NCBI RefSeq assembly: GCF_002008225.1
Contig: NZ_MRDH01000037.1
Location: 1-64,000 of the forward strand
Length of the DNA stretch: 64,000 nucleotides
Source of the DNA: Agrobacterium salinitolerans
GTDB lineage: Bacteria > Pseudomonadota > Alphaproteobacteria > Rhizobiales > Rhizobiaceae
Direction: 5' to 3'
The notes under the pieces are model-generated. The model was given only the letters and a program-made list of their open reading frames with translations, did not search any database and had not been told where the DNA came from. Position numbers and translations under genes: made by a program. How positions within the stretch are numbered: the first letter of the stretch is position 1; every line of letters begins with the position of its first letter. Below are positions 56,081 to 64,000 of the stretch, piece by piece.

Positions 56081-56800
56081 TCAACCCGCATCACGTTCCA
56101 TTTGGCCGCCAAAACCGCCCTTCCCCACATAGCTTGCGACAAGTTGAACCAAATCCGGCATCGCGTCAAACACCACATTCGCCCCAAGCCCGGCGATCTT
56201 TTCACGGAATGCGGGAAAGCGCGCATGCGAACCGCCGGTAAAGGCAAAAACGCCCATGCCCGCCGCCTTTGCGGCGGCAATGCCGGCCGGGCTGTCCTCA
56301 ATCACGATGCAGTGACGCGGCTCTACCCCCATTTCACGCGCCGCATGCAGGAAGAGGTCGGGCGCCGGCTTGCCGTTCTTCACCATCGTGGCGCTGAAGA
56401 CATGGGGTTCGAATTTGTCGATCAGCCCGGTCAGCCCCAGCGAATAACGGATGCGCTCCGGCTGGCTTGAGGAGGCCACACAACGCCGCAGCGGCAGGAG
56501 CCTGTCCAGCGTCTCGCCAATGCCGCCAATCGGCCGAAGCTCGGTGCGGAAACGCTCGAATAGCGTCGCCCGCATATGGTCGAGAAAATCGATGTCCGTC
56601 TCGACACCGTAATCCTCAAACAGCGTCGCCGTCATGCTGGCGACGCTACGGCCGAGAAAGCGCTCATAGGCCTCTTCCTCCCCCATCGCCACGCCGAGAT
56701 GGGAGAGCATGTCGAGAAGGACCGAAATGGAGACCGGCTCGCTGTCGACGAGAACGCCGTCGCAGTCGAAAATCAAAAGGGGCCCGGTCTCGTCTTCCAT
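56081..56800 (-). CDS. HAD-IA family phosphatase
   Basis: This 239-residue HAD hydrolase has the nucleophile motif LLIFDCDGVLVDSEP near residue 10, the conserved Ser/Thr motif (CVASSSQPERIRYSLG) near 105, KPAPDLFLHA near 145 and CIVIEDSPAG with the acidic pair near 165. Such enzymes dephosphorylate sugar phosphates. ATG at 56800 is taken; an upstream ATG at 56830 overlapping mtlK is an alternative. It lies seven bases after mtlK. Confidence 0.85.
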   Translation of the reverse strand: MEDETGPLLIFDCDGVLVDSEPVSISVLLDMLSHLGVAMGEEEAYERFLGRSVASMTATLFEDYGVETDIDFLDHMRATLFERFRTELRPIGGIGETLDRLLPLRRCVASSSQPERIRYSLGLTGLIDKFEPHVFSATMVKNGKPAPDLFLHAAREMGVEPRHCIVIEDSPAGIAAAKAAGMGVFAFTGGSHARFPAFREKIAGLGANVVFDAMPDLVQLVASYVGKGGFGGQMERDAG

Positions 56801-56807
56801 TTCGCGG

Positions 56808-58292
56808 TCACTCTTCAGCCAGCTTGTCATCCAGATAAAGCTTCAAGGTCTTCACCGTGCCGTCTTGCCACAGCGTCTTCAGTGCATGGGCAAAGCGTTT
56901 ACGGAAAAGCTCCGATTCGGCAACCTCACCGAAAATATCGTCGAACACGAGAAAGGCCATCGGATCGTCCTTGGCCTTGATCGCCGCCGCATGAAGGCGC
57001 TCGGCGCTGGCATCGTTGAAGGCGATTTCCTTGCCGCTGTCGGAGGTGCCCTGGAAATAACGGCACCACAGCGCCGAAACCAGCGAAAGGCCGACAATAT
57101 CCTCGCCGCGCGCCAGCCGGTCGGCGGTGGATGGCAGAATGAATTTCGGCTGGCGGTTGGAGCCGTCCTGCGCCAGACGCGGAATGGTGTCGCCGATCTT
57201 CGGGTTGAGGAAACGGCGCTCGATCAGCGCGAAATAATCGGCGAGATTCGTATCGGGAACCGGTGGAATGACCGGAATGATCTCTTCATTTTCAAGCTTT
57301 GCCAGAAATGCCCGGACTAGCGGATGTTCCATCGCCTCATGCACGAAATGAATGTCGAGCAGCGCCGCCGGATAGGCGATTGCCGCGTGGCCGCCATTGA
57401 GGATGCGGATTTTCATATGCTCATAGGGCGCGACATCTTTGACGAACTGCACGCCGGCCTTTTCCAGCGCCGGGCGACCGGCGGGGAAATTGTCTTCCAT
57501 CACCCATTGCTTGAACTCCTCGCAGAAGACAGGCCAATTGTCCTCGATGCCGAAATCGTCGCGGGCGATATTGCGTTCGCGCTCCCCGGTGGCTGGTGTG
57601 ATGCGGTCGACCATGGAATTGGGGAAAGCGACGTTTTCGCCGATCCAGTTGGCAAAGGCCGGGTCGGAGAGCGCTGCCAGCCCGACCACCGCATTTTTGG
57701 TGACCTTACCATTATGCGGAATGTTGTCGCAGGACATGACGGTGAAGGGTTGCAGCCCCTTGTCCCGCCGCGCCTTCAACCCGGCGACGATGAGGCCGAA
57801 CACGGTTTTCGGTGAAGATGGGTGCCGGCCATCCTCGGCAATGGCCGGGTGCTGCGGATTGAAGGAACCGGAAGCATCGATGAAATAACCACCCTCGGTA
57901 ATCGTCATCGAGACAATACGGATTTTCGGGTCGGCGAGCGTGTCGATGATGGCCTTCGTGTCGCCGACCGTCAGAATGTCGATCATCGGTCCGGTGACGC
58001 GCGCGCCGGTGCGGTTATTGTCCTGCTCCACCACCGTGGTCAGAAAATCCTGCGCGGCGAGTTTCTCGCGCATCACCGCATCAGATGGCAGAACCCCCGC
58101 GCCGATGATGGCGAAGTCGTGATCCGCACCCGTGTTGAACAGGTCATCCAGATAAACTGCCTGATGGGCGCGATGGAAATTGCCAACGCCGAAATGCACG
58201 ATGCCGGCGGAAAGATCGGCCCGGGAATAGGCCGGAACCGCCGCCGTCTTTCTGGCTTCGTCAAGCGTTGCGAGGGAGAGTTTGCATGTCAT
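56808..58292 (-). CDS. mtlK: Mannitol 2-dehydrogenase
   Basis: This 494-residue long-chain polyol dehydrogenase oxidises mannitol (and often other polyols) to the ketose. The coenzyme-binding FGVGNFHRAHQ is near residue 35. The catalytic pattern Lys-x4-Asn-x2-His is in HMKIRILNGGHAA near residue 290. The gene follows smoK by 125 bp and lies within the polyol operon, as mtlK does in Rhodobacter sphaeroides. Confidence 0.93.
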   Translation of the reverse strand: MTCKLSLATLDEARKTAAVPAYSRADLSAGIVHFGVGNFHRAHQAVYLDDLFNTGADHDFAIIGAGVLPSDAVMREKLAAQDFLTTVVEQDNNRTGARVTGPMIDILTVGDTKAIIDTLADPKIRIVSMTITEGGYFIDASGSFNPQHPAIAEDGRHPSSPKTVFGLIVAGLKARRDKGLQPFTVMSCDNIPHNGKVTKNAVVGLAALSDPAFANWIGENVAFPNSMVDRITPATGERERNIARDDFGIEDNWPVFCEEFKQWVMEDNFPAGRPALEKAGVQFVKDVAPYEHMKIRILNGGHAAIAYPAALLDIHFVHEAMEHPLVRAFLAKLENEEIIPVIPPVPDTNLADYFALIERRFLNPKIGDTIPRLAQDGSNRQPKFILPSTADRLARGEDIVGLSLVSALWCRYFQGTSDSGKEIAFNDASAERLHAAAIKAKDDPMAFLVFDDIFGEVAESELFRKRFAHALKTLWQDGTVKTLKLYLDDKLAEE

Positions 58293-58417
58293 GTCACGAT
58301 CCTCGAAGGGGAAACGTTGGTCTTGCCGATCGCCCTCTTGCCGGACAATCGGCCTGTCGGAACACCGCCAGCTGCAAGAGGCAGTCAGGCGGCAAAGCTT
58401 TTTAGGGTCGCTTTCCC

Positions 58418-59416
58418 CTAGATCGCCTTGCCCTTGTCATCGAACCTGTGAATCTTGGTCTCATCGGGGGTAATGAAGACGGTATCGCCGTGTTTGCATT
58501 CGAACTCGCCATCGGTTCTGGCGGTAATCGGGCCGATGCCTTGGACGTCGAGATGCAGGAAGGTATCGGAGCCGAGATGTTCGGCGACGGTTACCTTGCC
58601 CTGCCACAGACCGGCCTCTTTCGACAGCGCCAGATGCTCCGGCCGCACCCCGGCGGTGGTGGCATTCTTGCTGCGGGCATAGTCGCCGGTAATGAGGTTC
58701 ATGCGCGGCGAGCCGATGAAGCCGGCGACGAAGAGGTTGGCGGGCGAGCGGTAGAGTTCCATCGGCGAGCCGACCTGTTCGATATTGCCGCGGTTGAGGA
58801 CAACGATCTTGTCGGCCATGGTCATGGCTTCCACCTGGTCGTGGGTGACGTAGATCATCGTCGTCTTCAGCGTGTTGTGCAGCTCGGAGATTTCCAGCCG
58901 CATGGTGCCGCGCAGCGCCGCATCGAGGTTGGAGAGCGGTTCGTCAAACAGGAACGCCTTCGGTTCGCGCACGATGGCGCGCCCGATGGCGACGCGCTGG
59001 CGCTGGCCGCCGGACAGTTGCGAGGGCCGGCGCTCGAGATAATCGGTGAGGTTGAGAATGCGGGCGGCATCCTCGACCTTCTTGTCGATGACGGCCTTGT
59101 CGAGCTTGGCCATCTTCAGCGGGAAGGCGATGTTGTTGCGCACACTCATATGCGGATAAAGCGCATAGGACTGGAACACCATGGCAAGGCCGCGCTCGGC
59201 CGGCGCCTTTTCGGTGGCGTCCTTGCCGTCGATGACGATCTTGCCGCCGGAGACGTCCTCCAGCCCGGCGATGAGGCGCAAAAGCGTGGATTTGCCGCAG
59301 CCCGAGGGACCGACGAAGACGACGAATTCGCCGTCGTGGATATCGAGATCGATCGACGGGATGACTTTCGCCTCACCGAAGAGCTTGGACACGGTCTGAA
59401 GGGAAATGCTGCCCAT
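58418..59416 (-). CDS. smoK: Polyol ABC transporter ATPase (SmoK-like)
   Basis: This 332-residue ATPase drives the polyol importer. Walker A is GPSGCGKST near residue 38, signature [14 protein letters not shown] near 135 and Walker [13 protein letters not shown] near 155, with a C-terminal TOBE domain. AAGGAACGACAAAC precedes ATG 59416. It is the last transport gene before mtlK. Confidence 0.92.
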   Translation of the reverse strand: MGSISLQTVSKLFGEAKVIPSIDLDIHDGEFVVFVGPSGCGKSTLLRLIAGLEDVSGGKIVIDGKDATEKAPAERGLAMVFQSYALYPHMSVRNNIAFPLKMAKLDKAVIDKKVEDAARILNLTDYLERRPSQLSGGQRQRVAIGRAIVREPKAFLFDEPLSNLDAALRGTMRLEISELHNTLKTTMIYVTHDQVEAMTMADKIVVLNRGNIEQVGSPMELYRSPANLFVAGFIGSPRMNLITGDYARSKNATTAGVRPEHLALSKEAGLWQGKVTVAEHLGSDTFLHLDVQGIGPITARTDGEFECKHGDTVFITPDETKIHRFDDKGKAI

Positions 59417-59428
59417 GTTTGTCGTTCC

Positions 59429-60253
59429 TTATTTCACGGCGCCGAAGGTCAGGCCACGCACGAGTTGTTTCTGCGAGAACCAGCCGATGACGAGAATGGG
59501 GGCGATCGCCATCATCGAGGCGGCCGAGAGTTTTGCCCAGAACAGCCCCTGCGGCGAAGAGAAGGAGGCGATGAAGGCCGTCAGCGGCGCCGCATTTGTG
59601 GTCGTCAGCCGGATCGTCCAGAAGGATTCGTTCCAGGCAAGGATGACGTTTAGGAGCAGCGTCGAGGCAATGCCCGGCACCGCCATTGGCGTCAGCACAT
59701 GCACGATCTCGTTCCAGAGCGAAGCGCCATCCATGCGCGCTGCTTCCAGGATCTCGCCGGGGATTTCCCGGAAATAAGTGTAGAGCATCCAGATGACGAT
59801 CGGCAGGTTGATGAAGGTGAGCATGATGGTCAGCCCGATGCGGGTATCGAGCAGGCCGGCATTGCGGAAGATCAGGTAGATCGGCACCAAGACGGCGACC
59901 GCCGGCATCATCTTGGTGGAAAGCATCCACATCAGGATGTCCTTGGTGCGTTTGGTCGGCGAGAACGCCATGGCCCAGGCGGCGGGAATGGCGATGATGA
60001 GCGCGATGATCGTTGAGCCGAGCGACAGCACCACCGAGTTCATGAACGGCTTGAAGTAATCGCGCTGGGTTTGCACCGTCACGTAATTCTCAAGCGTGCC
60101 CGAGGGAATGAGGCTGAAGCCTGCGATCGCCTCCGGCTCTGTCTTGATGGATGTGAGGAAGGCATAGAGGATCGGGAAGAACAGCAAAAGCGCCACGGCC
60201 CATGCCGCGATGGAAAAGCCGATCTTTGCGCGAGTGGTTGTCTTGCGGGCCAT
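59429..60253 (-). CDS. smoG: Polyol ABC transporter permease (SmoG-like)
   Basis: This 274-residue MalG-type permease has six spans starting KIGFSIAAWAVALLLFFPIL. The EAA loop ILEAARMDGASLW is near residue 185. It is 12 bp after the smoF stop and 12 bp before smoK. The C-terminus is RGLTFGAVK. Confidence 0.92.
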   Translation of the reverse strand: MARKTTTRAKIGFSIAAWAVALLLFFPILYAFLTSIKTEPEAIAGFSLIPSGTLENYVTVQTQRDYFKPFMNSVVLSLGSTIIALIIAIPAAWAMAFSPTKRTKDILMWMLSTKMMPAVAVLVPIYLIFRNAGLLDTRIGLTIMLTFINLPIVIWMLYTYFREIPGEILEAARMDGASLWNEIVHVLTPMAVPGIASTLLLNVILAWNESFWTIRLTTTNAAPLTAFIASFSSPQGLFWAKLSAASMMAIAPILVIGWFSQKQLVRGLTFGAVK

Positions 60254-60265
60254 GATGTTTCCCCT

Positions 60266-61138
60266 TTACCGGTCGAGGTTCTTGCCGACGGCGCGCATCA
60301 GGAAGATGGCGACGATATTGGCGAGGATGACGGCGATGATGCCGCCGGCCGAAGCGCCGCCGACGTCGTAGCCCAGAAGCGCCGTGCGATAGATCAGGAA
60401 GGCAAGGTTGGTGGAGGCGTAACCCGGGCCGCCATTGGTGGTGACGAGGATTTCCGCGTAAACGCCGAGCAGGAAGATCGTCTGGATCAGGATGACGACG
60501 GTGATGGCGCGCGACAGGTGCGGTAGGGTCAGATAGATGAAACGGTTGACGAAATTGGCGCCATCCATCTCGGCCGCTTCCTTCTGCTCGCCATCAAGCG
60601 ACTGCAGGGCGGTCAAGAGAATGAGCGTCGCGAACGGCAGCCATTGCCAGGCGACGATGATGACGATGGAAAGCAGCGGAAACTGCGCGAACCAGTCCAC
60701 CGGCTGGAAACCGAGGAAGCGGGCAAGGTCGGCCAGCACGCCGTAGCCGGGATGCATGATCATGTTCTTCCACACCAATGCTGCCACCGGCGGCATGACA
60801 AAGAAGGGCGAAATGATCATGATGCGCACGATGCCCTGACCGAAAATGTCATTGTCGAGCAGAAGCGCAATGGCGATGCCGCCAACCACCGTGATCAAAA
60901 GCACCCCGCCGACGATCAGCAGCGTGTTCCAGATCGACTGGAAGAAGGCCGGGTCGGTATAGAAATACTGGTAATTGAAAAGACCGGCGAAGCTGACATT
61001 GGCCGGGTTGAGGAGATTGTAGTTCTGGAACGAAAACCACAGGGTCATCGCCAAAGGCACGATCATCCACACCAGCAACAACAGCACCGACGGCGCAAGC
61101 ATTACCCGCGCTAATCCGCTCGTGTTTCGGGTTGCCAT
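60266..61138 (-). CDS. smoF: Polyol ABC transporter permease (SmoF-like)
   Basis: This 290-residue MalF-type permease has six spans starting LAPSVLLLLVWMIVPLAMTL. The EAA loop QKEAAEMDGANFV is near residue 195. ATG at 61138 follows GGGGAGGTGAG; the longer upstream reading lacks support. It lies after a 12-bp stem-loop in the gap from smoE. Confidence 0.92.
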   Translation of the reverse strand: MATRNTSGLARVMLAPSVLLLLVWMIVPLAMTLWFSFQNYNLLNPANVSFAGLFNYQYFYTDPAFFQSIWNTLLIVGGVLLITVVGGIAIALLLDNDIFGQGIVRIMIISPFFVMPPVAALVWKNMIMHPGYGVLADLARFLGFQPVDWFAQFPLLSIVIIVAWQWLPFATLILLTALQSLDGEQKEAAEMDGANFVNRFIYLTLPHLSRAITVVILIQTIFLLGVYAEILVTTNGGPGYASTNLAFLIYRTALLGYDVGGASAGGIIAVILANIVAIFLMRAVGKNLDR

Positions 61139-61270
61139 TGCACTCACCTCCCCTTGGGCCTGGGCGTCACGACATGCGCCCGGCATATCCGGAAGAACCG
61201 GCTCATTCTTGTTTTGATGTGAAAGGCTTAAATGCCGCCGTACGGACCGCGGCTTCCGATCCCCAAGGTT

Positions 61271-61298
61271 CGCTGCCCGGCGTTGACGCCGGACAGCG
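61271..61298 (-). other. Intercistronic stem-loop, smoE-smoF
   Basis: A 12-bp stem (CGCTGTCCGGCG and complement, one G-U pair, loop TCAA on the minus strand) lies 14 bp after the smoE stop, without a T run. It is the third hairpin in this position after a binding-protein gene in this window. Confidence 0.65.
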
Positions 61299-61311
61299 AT
61301 CTTCAGGAGGA

Positions 61312-62625
61312 TTACTTGATGTAGCCGGCGCGGGTCATTTCACGCGTCGCAGTCGACTGGGCGCCCGCAAGCGCATCATCGACGCTGGACTGGCCGGCAA
61401 CAACCGCCGAGAACAGCTGGCCGACCGTGGTGCCAAGCGCCTGGAATTCAGGGATCGCCACGAACTGGCCGCCGGTATAAGGCACGGGCTTTACAGTCGG
61501 CTTGGTAATGTCGGCGGCGTCCATCGCGGCAAGCGTCGGCTTGGCGAAGGCGGCGGCCTTTTCATACTCGGCGTTCTTGTAAAGCGAGGTGCGGGTACCC
61601 GGAGGCACGTTTGCCCAGCCTTCCTTCGAAGCGACAAGCTCGGTGTATTCCTTGCTCGTCGCCCAGGAAATGAACTTCTCGGCCGCTTCCGCCTTCTGCG
61701 AGCTCTTCGGGATCGCGAGGTTCCACGACCACAGCCAGTTGCCGTGGTTCTTCAGTTCGCCATGCGTCGGGAACAACGCATAACCGACCTTGTCGGCAAC
61801 GGTCGAATCCTTCGGGTTGGACACGAAGGAGGCAGCCACCGTGGCGTCGATCCACATGCCGCATTTGCCCTGCTGGAACAGCGTCAGGTTTTCGTTGAAG
61901 CCGTTGGAGGAAGCACCCGAAGGACCGGCATCCTTCATCAGGTCGACGTAGAACTGCAGGGAACTCTTCCATTCCGGCTGGTCGAACTGCGGTTTCCAGT
62001 TTTCATCGAACCAGCGGCCGCCGAAGGAGTTGTTGAGCGCGCTGATGAAGGCCATGTTTTCGCCCCAGCCGGCCTTGCCGCGCAGGCAGATGCCGTTGAT
62101 ATCGGCCTTGCGGTCGGTGATCTTGCGGGCGGCGTCGCCGATGAATTCCCAGGTCGGGTTTTCAGGCATCTTGAGGCCTGCTTTTTCGAACAGGTCCTTG
62201 CGATACATGATCATGGCGGATTCGCCATAGAAGGGCGCGGCGTAAAGTTTGCCGTCCATGGAAAGACCGCCCCGGATCGCCGGCAGCAGATCGTCGACGT
62301 CATATTTGTCGCCGAGCTTTTCAAGCGGCAGCAGCCAGCCCTGCTTGGCCCAGATCGGCACTTCGTAGTTACCGATAGTCATGATGTCATATTGACCGCC
62401 GTTTGTGGCGATATCGGTCGTCACACGCTCGCGCAGGACGTTTTCTTCAAGCGTCACCCATTCGACCTTAATGTCAGGGTTCTTGGTGGTGAAGTCCGAG
62501 GTCAGACCCTGCATGCGGATCATGTCGCCGTTGTTCACGGTCGCGATGGTCAGCGTCTCGGCGGAAGCAAGGGTCGAAAAGGCGAGTGCCGAGCATGCGC
62601 CCAGCAAAATGGTCTTCAATGTCAT
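61312..62625 (-). CDS. smoE: Polyol ABC transporter binding protein (SmoE-like)
   Basis: This 437-residue family-1 solute-binding protein has a signal peptide cleaved after ASA, then ETLTIATVNNGDMIRMQG, as in SmoE/MtlE-type binding proteins. It captures sorbitol or mannitol, judged from the operon. The operator-flanked promoter lies upstream (62675-62703), and SmoC is encoded just before it. Confidence 0.92.
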   Translation of the reverse strand: MTLKTILLGACSALAFSTLASAETLTIATVNNGDMIRMQGLTSDFTTKNPDIKVEWVTLEENVLRERVTTDIATNGGQYDIMTIGNYEVPIWAKQGWLLPLEKLGDKYDVDDLLPAIRGGLSMDGKLYAAPFYGESAMIMYRKDLFEKAGLKMPENPTWEFIGDAARKITDRKADINGICLRGKAGWGENMAFISALNNSFGGRWFDENWKPQFDQPEWKSSLQFYVDLMKDAGPSGASSNGFNENLTLFQQGKCGMWIDATVAASFVSNPKDSTVADKVGYALFPTHGELKNHGNWLWSWNLAIPKSSQKAEAAEKFISWATSKEYTELVASKEGWANVPPGTRTSLYKNAEYEKAAAFAKPTLAAMDAADITKPTVKPVPYTGGQFVAIPEFQALGTTVGQLFSAVVAGQSSVDDALAGAQSTATREMTRAGYIK

Positions 62626-62674
62626 ATCTTCCTCCCAGAAGAAAAATGATGAGCATTCGCTTTGCTCTAGGGCA

Positions 62675-62703
62675 TTTACTCACTTCATAAGCAAAAATGT
62701 CAA
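62675..62703 (-). promoter_or_regulatory. smoE promoter with SmoC-type operator 1
   Basis: On the minus strand TTGACA (62703-62698) is followed after 17 bases by AGTAAA (62680-62675). The spacer and -10 carry TTTGCTTA, five bases, TGAGTAAA (62695-62675), a half-matching palindrome related to operator 2. Confidence 0.6.
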
Positions 62704-62764
62704 GCGACATCCTATGCTGCGACGCACAGGGAAAAACCAAGCCATTGATTTTATGCGTTTAATT

Positions 62765-62785
62765 TTTGCTCAATGAGTGAGCAAA
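62765..62785. promoter_or_regulatory. SmoC-type operator 2
   Basis: TTTGCTCA, ATGAG, TGAGCAAA is a perfect palindrome with a five-base spacer. It overlaps the smoC stop codon region, 90 bp upstream of operator 1, suiting repressor looping by a multimeric SorC-type protein. Confidence 0.6.
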
Positions 62786-63723
62786 TATTCGCTGGTAGTC
62801 TCATCGGTGATGAGGCCGTTCAGCAGACCGCCCCTCAGCGCCGCCAGAATCGAAGCGTTCTTGCGTGCGCCCTGCGCCATGCCGATGACGGTGCAGGTCT
62901 CTCTTGAAGGGATGGGAACAGAGGCGACGCGCTCGTTGACGGCGTGCTCGAGAATGCGGCCATTGGCATCATACATCCAGCCGCAAATCTCTCCGATCGC
63001 CCCGCTCGCCATCAGCGCCTTCATCTCATCCACGCCGAGGAAACCATCGACGCAGAGCGGTGCGTTCTCGCCGAGTTCACCGACACCGACGAAGGTGACA
63101 TTGGCCGCGGACCCCAGCGCCAGCGTGGAGCGCACCATGGACTGGTCATGCAGCAATTCGCGCTCTTCCGCAGAAGAACATAGAACCGGCAGCGGCATTG
63201 GGAAATGCCGCGCCTTGATGGCATCGGCCATGCTGAAGATGACGTTATAATATGCGGCCGAGCCATCCGGCCCGATATTACCCGTCAGCGACACGATACG
63301 GTGCTGCGGGCATTCCATCGGCGGCAGTTGGTCGACAGCGGCCTTCAAGGTACGGCCGGTGCCGATGGCGAGCACGATGGGATCGGCATTTTTCAGCCAG
63401 CGCTCGATTTCCGCCGCCCCGGCCTCGGCAATGCCGACAGTGGAGGAGACCCCGGCCGGATCGCTTGGCACCACCTCAATATATTTGAGGTCGAATTTCT
63501 CCTTCAGCCGTTCGGCTTTTTCGAGACAGGCGGCGATGGGGTGATCGAGCCGGACCTTGATCAACCGCTCGGCGACCGCAAGCGACACCAGCCGCTGCGC
63601 CGATTGCCGGGAAATGCCCATGGCAGCGGCGATCTCATCCTGCGTGCGGCCGGCGACATAATAAAGCCAGCCGGCGCGGGCCGCATCGTCCAGCCGTCCA
63701 TGTGCGTCGTTTCGTCTGGCCAT
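62770..63723 (-). CDS. smoC: SorC-family regulator of the polyol operon (SmoC-like)
   Basis: This 317-residue SorC-family regulator has a helix-turn-helix at residues 22-50 (YYVAGRTQDEIAAAMGIS) and a sugar-binding SorC domain (IVLAIGTGRTLKA near 120). It precedes smoE in the same direction, as smoC does in Rhodobacter. Two related operators flank the smoE promoter, one overlapping its own 3' end, so it probably controls the operon in response to polyol. Confidence 0.88.
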   Translation of the reverse strand: MARRNDAHGRLDDAARAGWLYYVAGRTQDEIAAAMGISRQSAQRLVSLAVAERLIKVRLDHPIAACLEKAERLKEKFDLKYIEVVPSDPAGVSSTVGIAEAGAAEIERWLKNADPIVLAIGTGRTLKAAVDQLPPMECPQHRIVSLTGNIGPDGSAAYYNVIFSMADAIKARHFPMPLPVLCSSAEERELLHDQSMVRSTLALGSAANVTFVGVGELGENAPLCVDGFLGVDEMKALMASGAIGEICGWMYDANGRILEHAVNERVASVPIPSRETCTVIGMAQGARKNASILAALRGGLLNGLITDETTSEYLLTH

Positions 63724-63811
63724 GCCGCCGCCCTTTGAGAATTATTCTTGCGCATTTGCTGGCATTTTTTTGCATCGGCTGTCAAACGTAGGATGAGGAA
63801 GAGAGCGGCAG

Positions 63812-64000
63812 TTAGCTGAAAATGATTGGCACGCCGGTACGGCGCGTTTCCTCTCCCCGGCGGGGCGCGCTGCAATATCCAGCGGCGGCATCGAGGTCGC
63901 CGTTGCGGCCTCTGGGCGGCTGCGCCGCCGTCGTCTCGATGATCGCCGCATCCAGCACCGCGCCGCGCCGCAGGATCGGGCCGGCAGCGTCAAGCTGCCG
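63812..64000 (-). pseudogene. IS5-like transposase fragment, cut by window edge
   Basis: The minus-strand frame open from 64000 to a TAA at 63812 reads ILRRGAVLDAAIIETTAAQP within the first 30 residues. This resembles the IS5-family transposase segment with the conserved Asp of VDATLIE. The similarity stops near 63880, where the palindromic repeat begins, so the gene is broken. The rest lies outside the window. Confidence 0.5.
63841..63880. repeat. Repeat-family copy at the right edge
   Basis: CGCGTTTCCTCTCCCCGG then GCGCGCTGCAATATCC has the same order as 25028-25064. It lies between smoC and the transposase fragment; 63724-63811 holds no gene. Confidence 0.45.

Overview
The window looks like a stretch of an Agrobacterium/Rhizobium-group alphaproteobacterial replicon. 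This is inferred from gene content: a thu-type trehalose/maltitol operon, a smo/mtlK polyol operon, sitABCD, a class II lysyl-tRNA synthetase, mosaic palindromic repeats of rhizobial type, and GC-rich coding DNA. No rRNA, tRNA, CRISPR array, prophage or complete insertion sequence was recognised. Species and replicon cannot be fixed from the sequence alone.

Layout. 1-4600: two YkuD-type L,D-transpeptidases, a coupled small-protein/SDR pair, a 3-methyladenine glycosylase and two small proteins. 4762-12115: a LacI regulator divergent from a binding protein, two permeases, an ATPase, ThuA and a Gfo/Idh oxidoreductase (the thuR-thuEFGKAB arrangement). 12264-14123: queC-queD-queE behind a preQ1-I riboswitch. 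14226-20510: a second CUT1 sugar ABC operon ending in a TIM-barrel isomerase-like gene and a Gfo/Idh oxidoreductase. 20814-25007: manC and a long malic enzyme, divergent. 25169-29532: an IS5-like transposase remnant, xylA, xylB and a LacI regulator. 29650-34242: a flavin-type oxidase-like protein and emrB-emrA divergent from a TetR regulator. 34406-40598: TerC-like protein, SLC13-type permease, gltX and lysS. 40774-45858: a His/Glu-rich anchored protein divergent from sitABCD, then a DUF1328 protein. 45917-54233: SDR/IclR pair, tal, a SorC-type regulator, Ada-like methyltransferase, DUF2244, nth, an EI24/CysZ-like protein and an RpiR regulator. 54446-63723: polyol operon smoC, smoE, smoF, smoG, smoK, mtlK, HAD phosphatase and FGGY kinase. 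The right edge cuts an IS5-like transposase fragment.

The dominant theme is carbohydrate uptake and oxidation. There are three complete CUT1 transporters, each transcribed with dehydrogenases or kinases for its substrate, plus xylose catabolism, transaldolase and several sugar-responsive regulators (two LacI, two SorC, one RpiR). Palindromic elements suited to repressor binding lie in front of most of these operons. Each sugar-binding-protein gene is followed by a stem-loop before its permease gene.

The strongest non-coding finding is the preQ1-I riboswitch at 14093-14123. Paired operators were read at emrA/tetR, smoE, sitA and the SBP operon, and a shared palindrome at the xyl regulator and the flavin-protein gene. 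No wholly new system is obvious. The least explained are the second SBP/oxidoreductase/TIM-barrel operon and the His/Glu-rich protein next to sitA.
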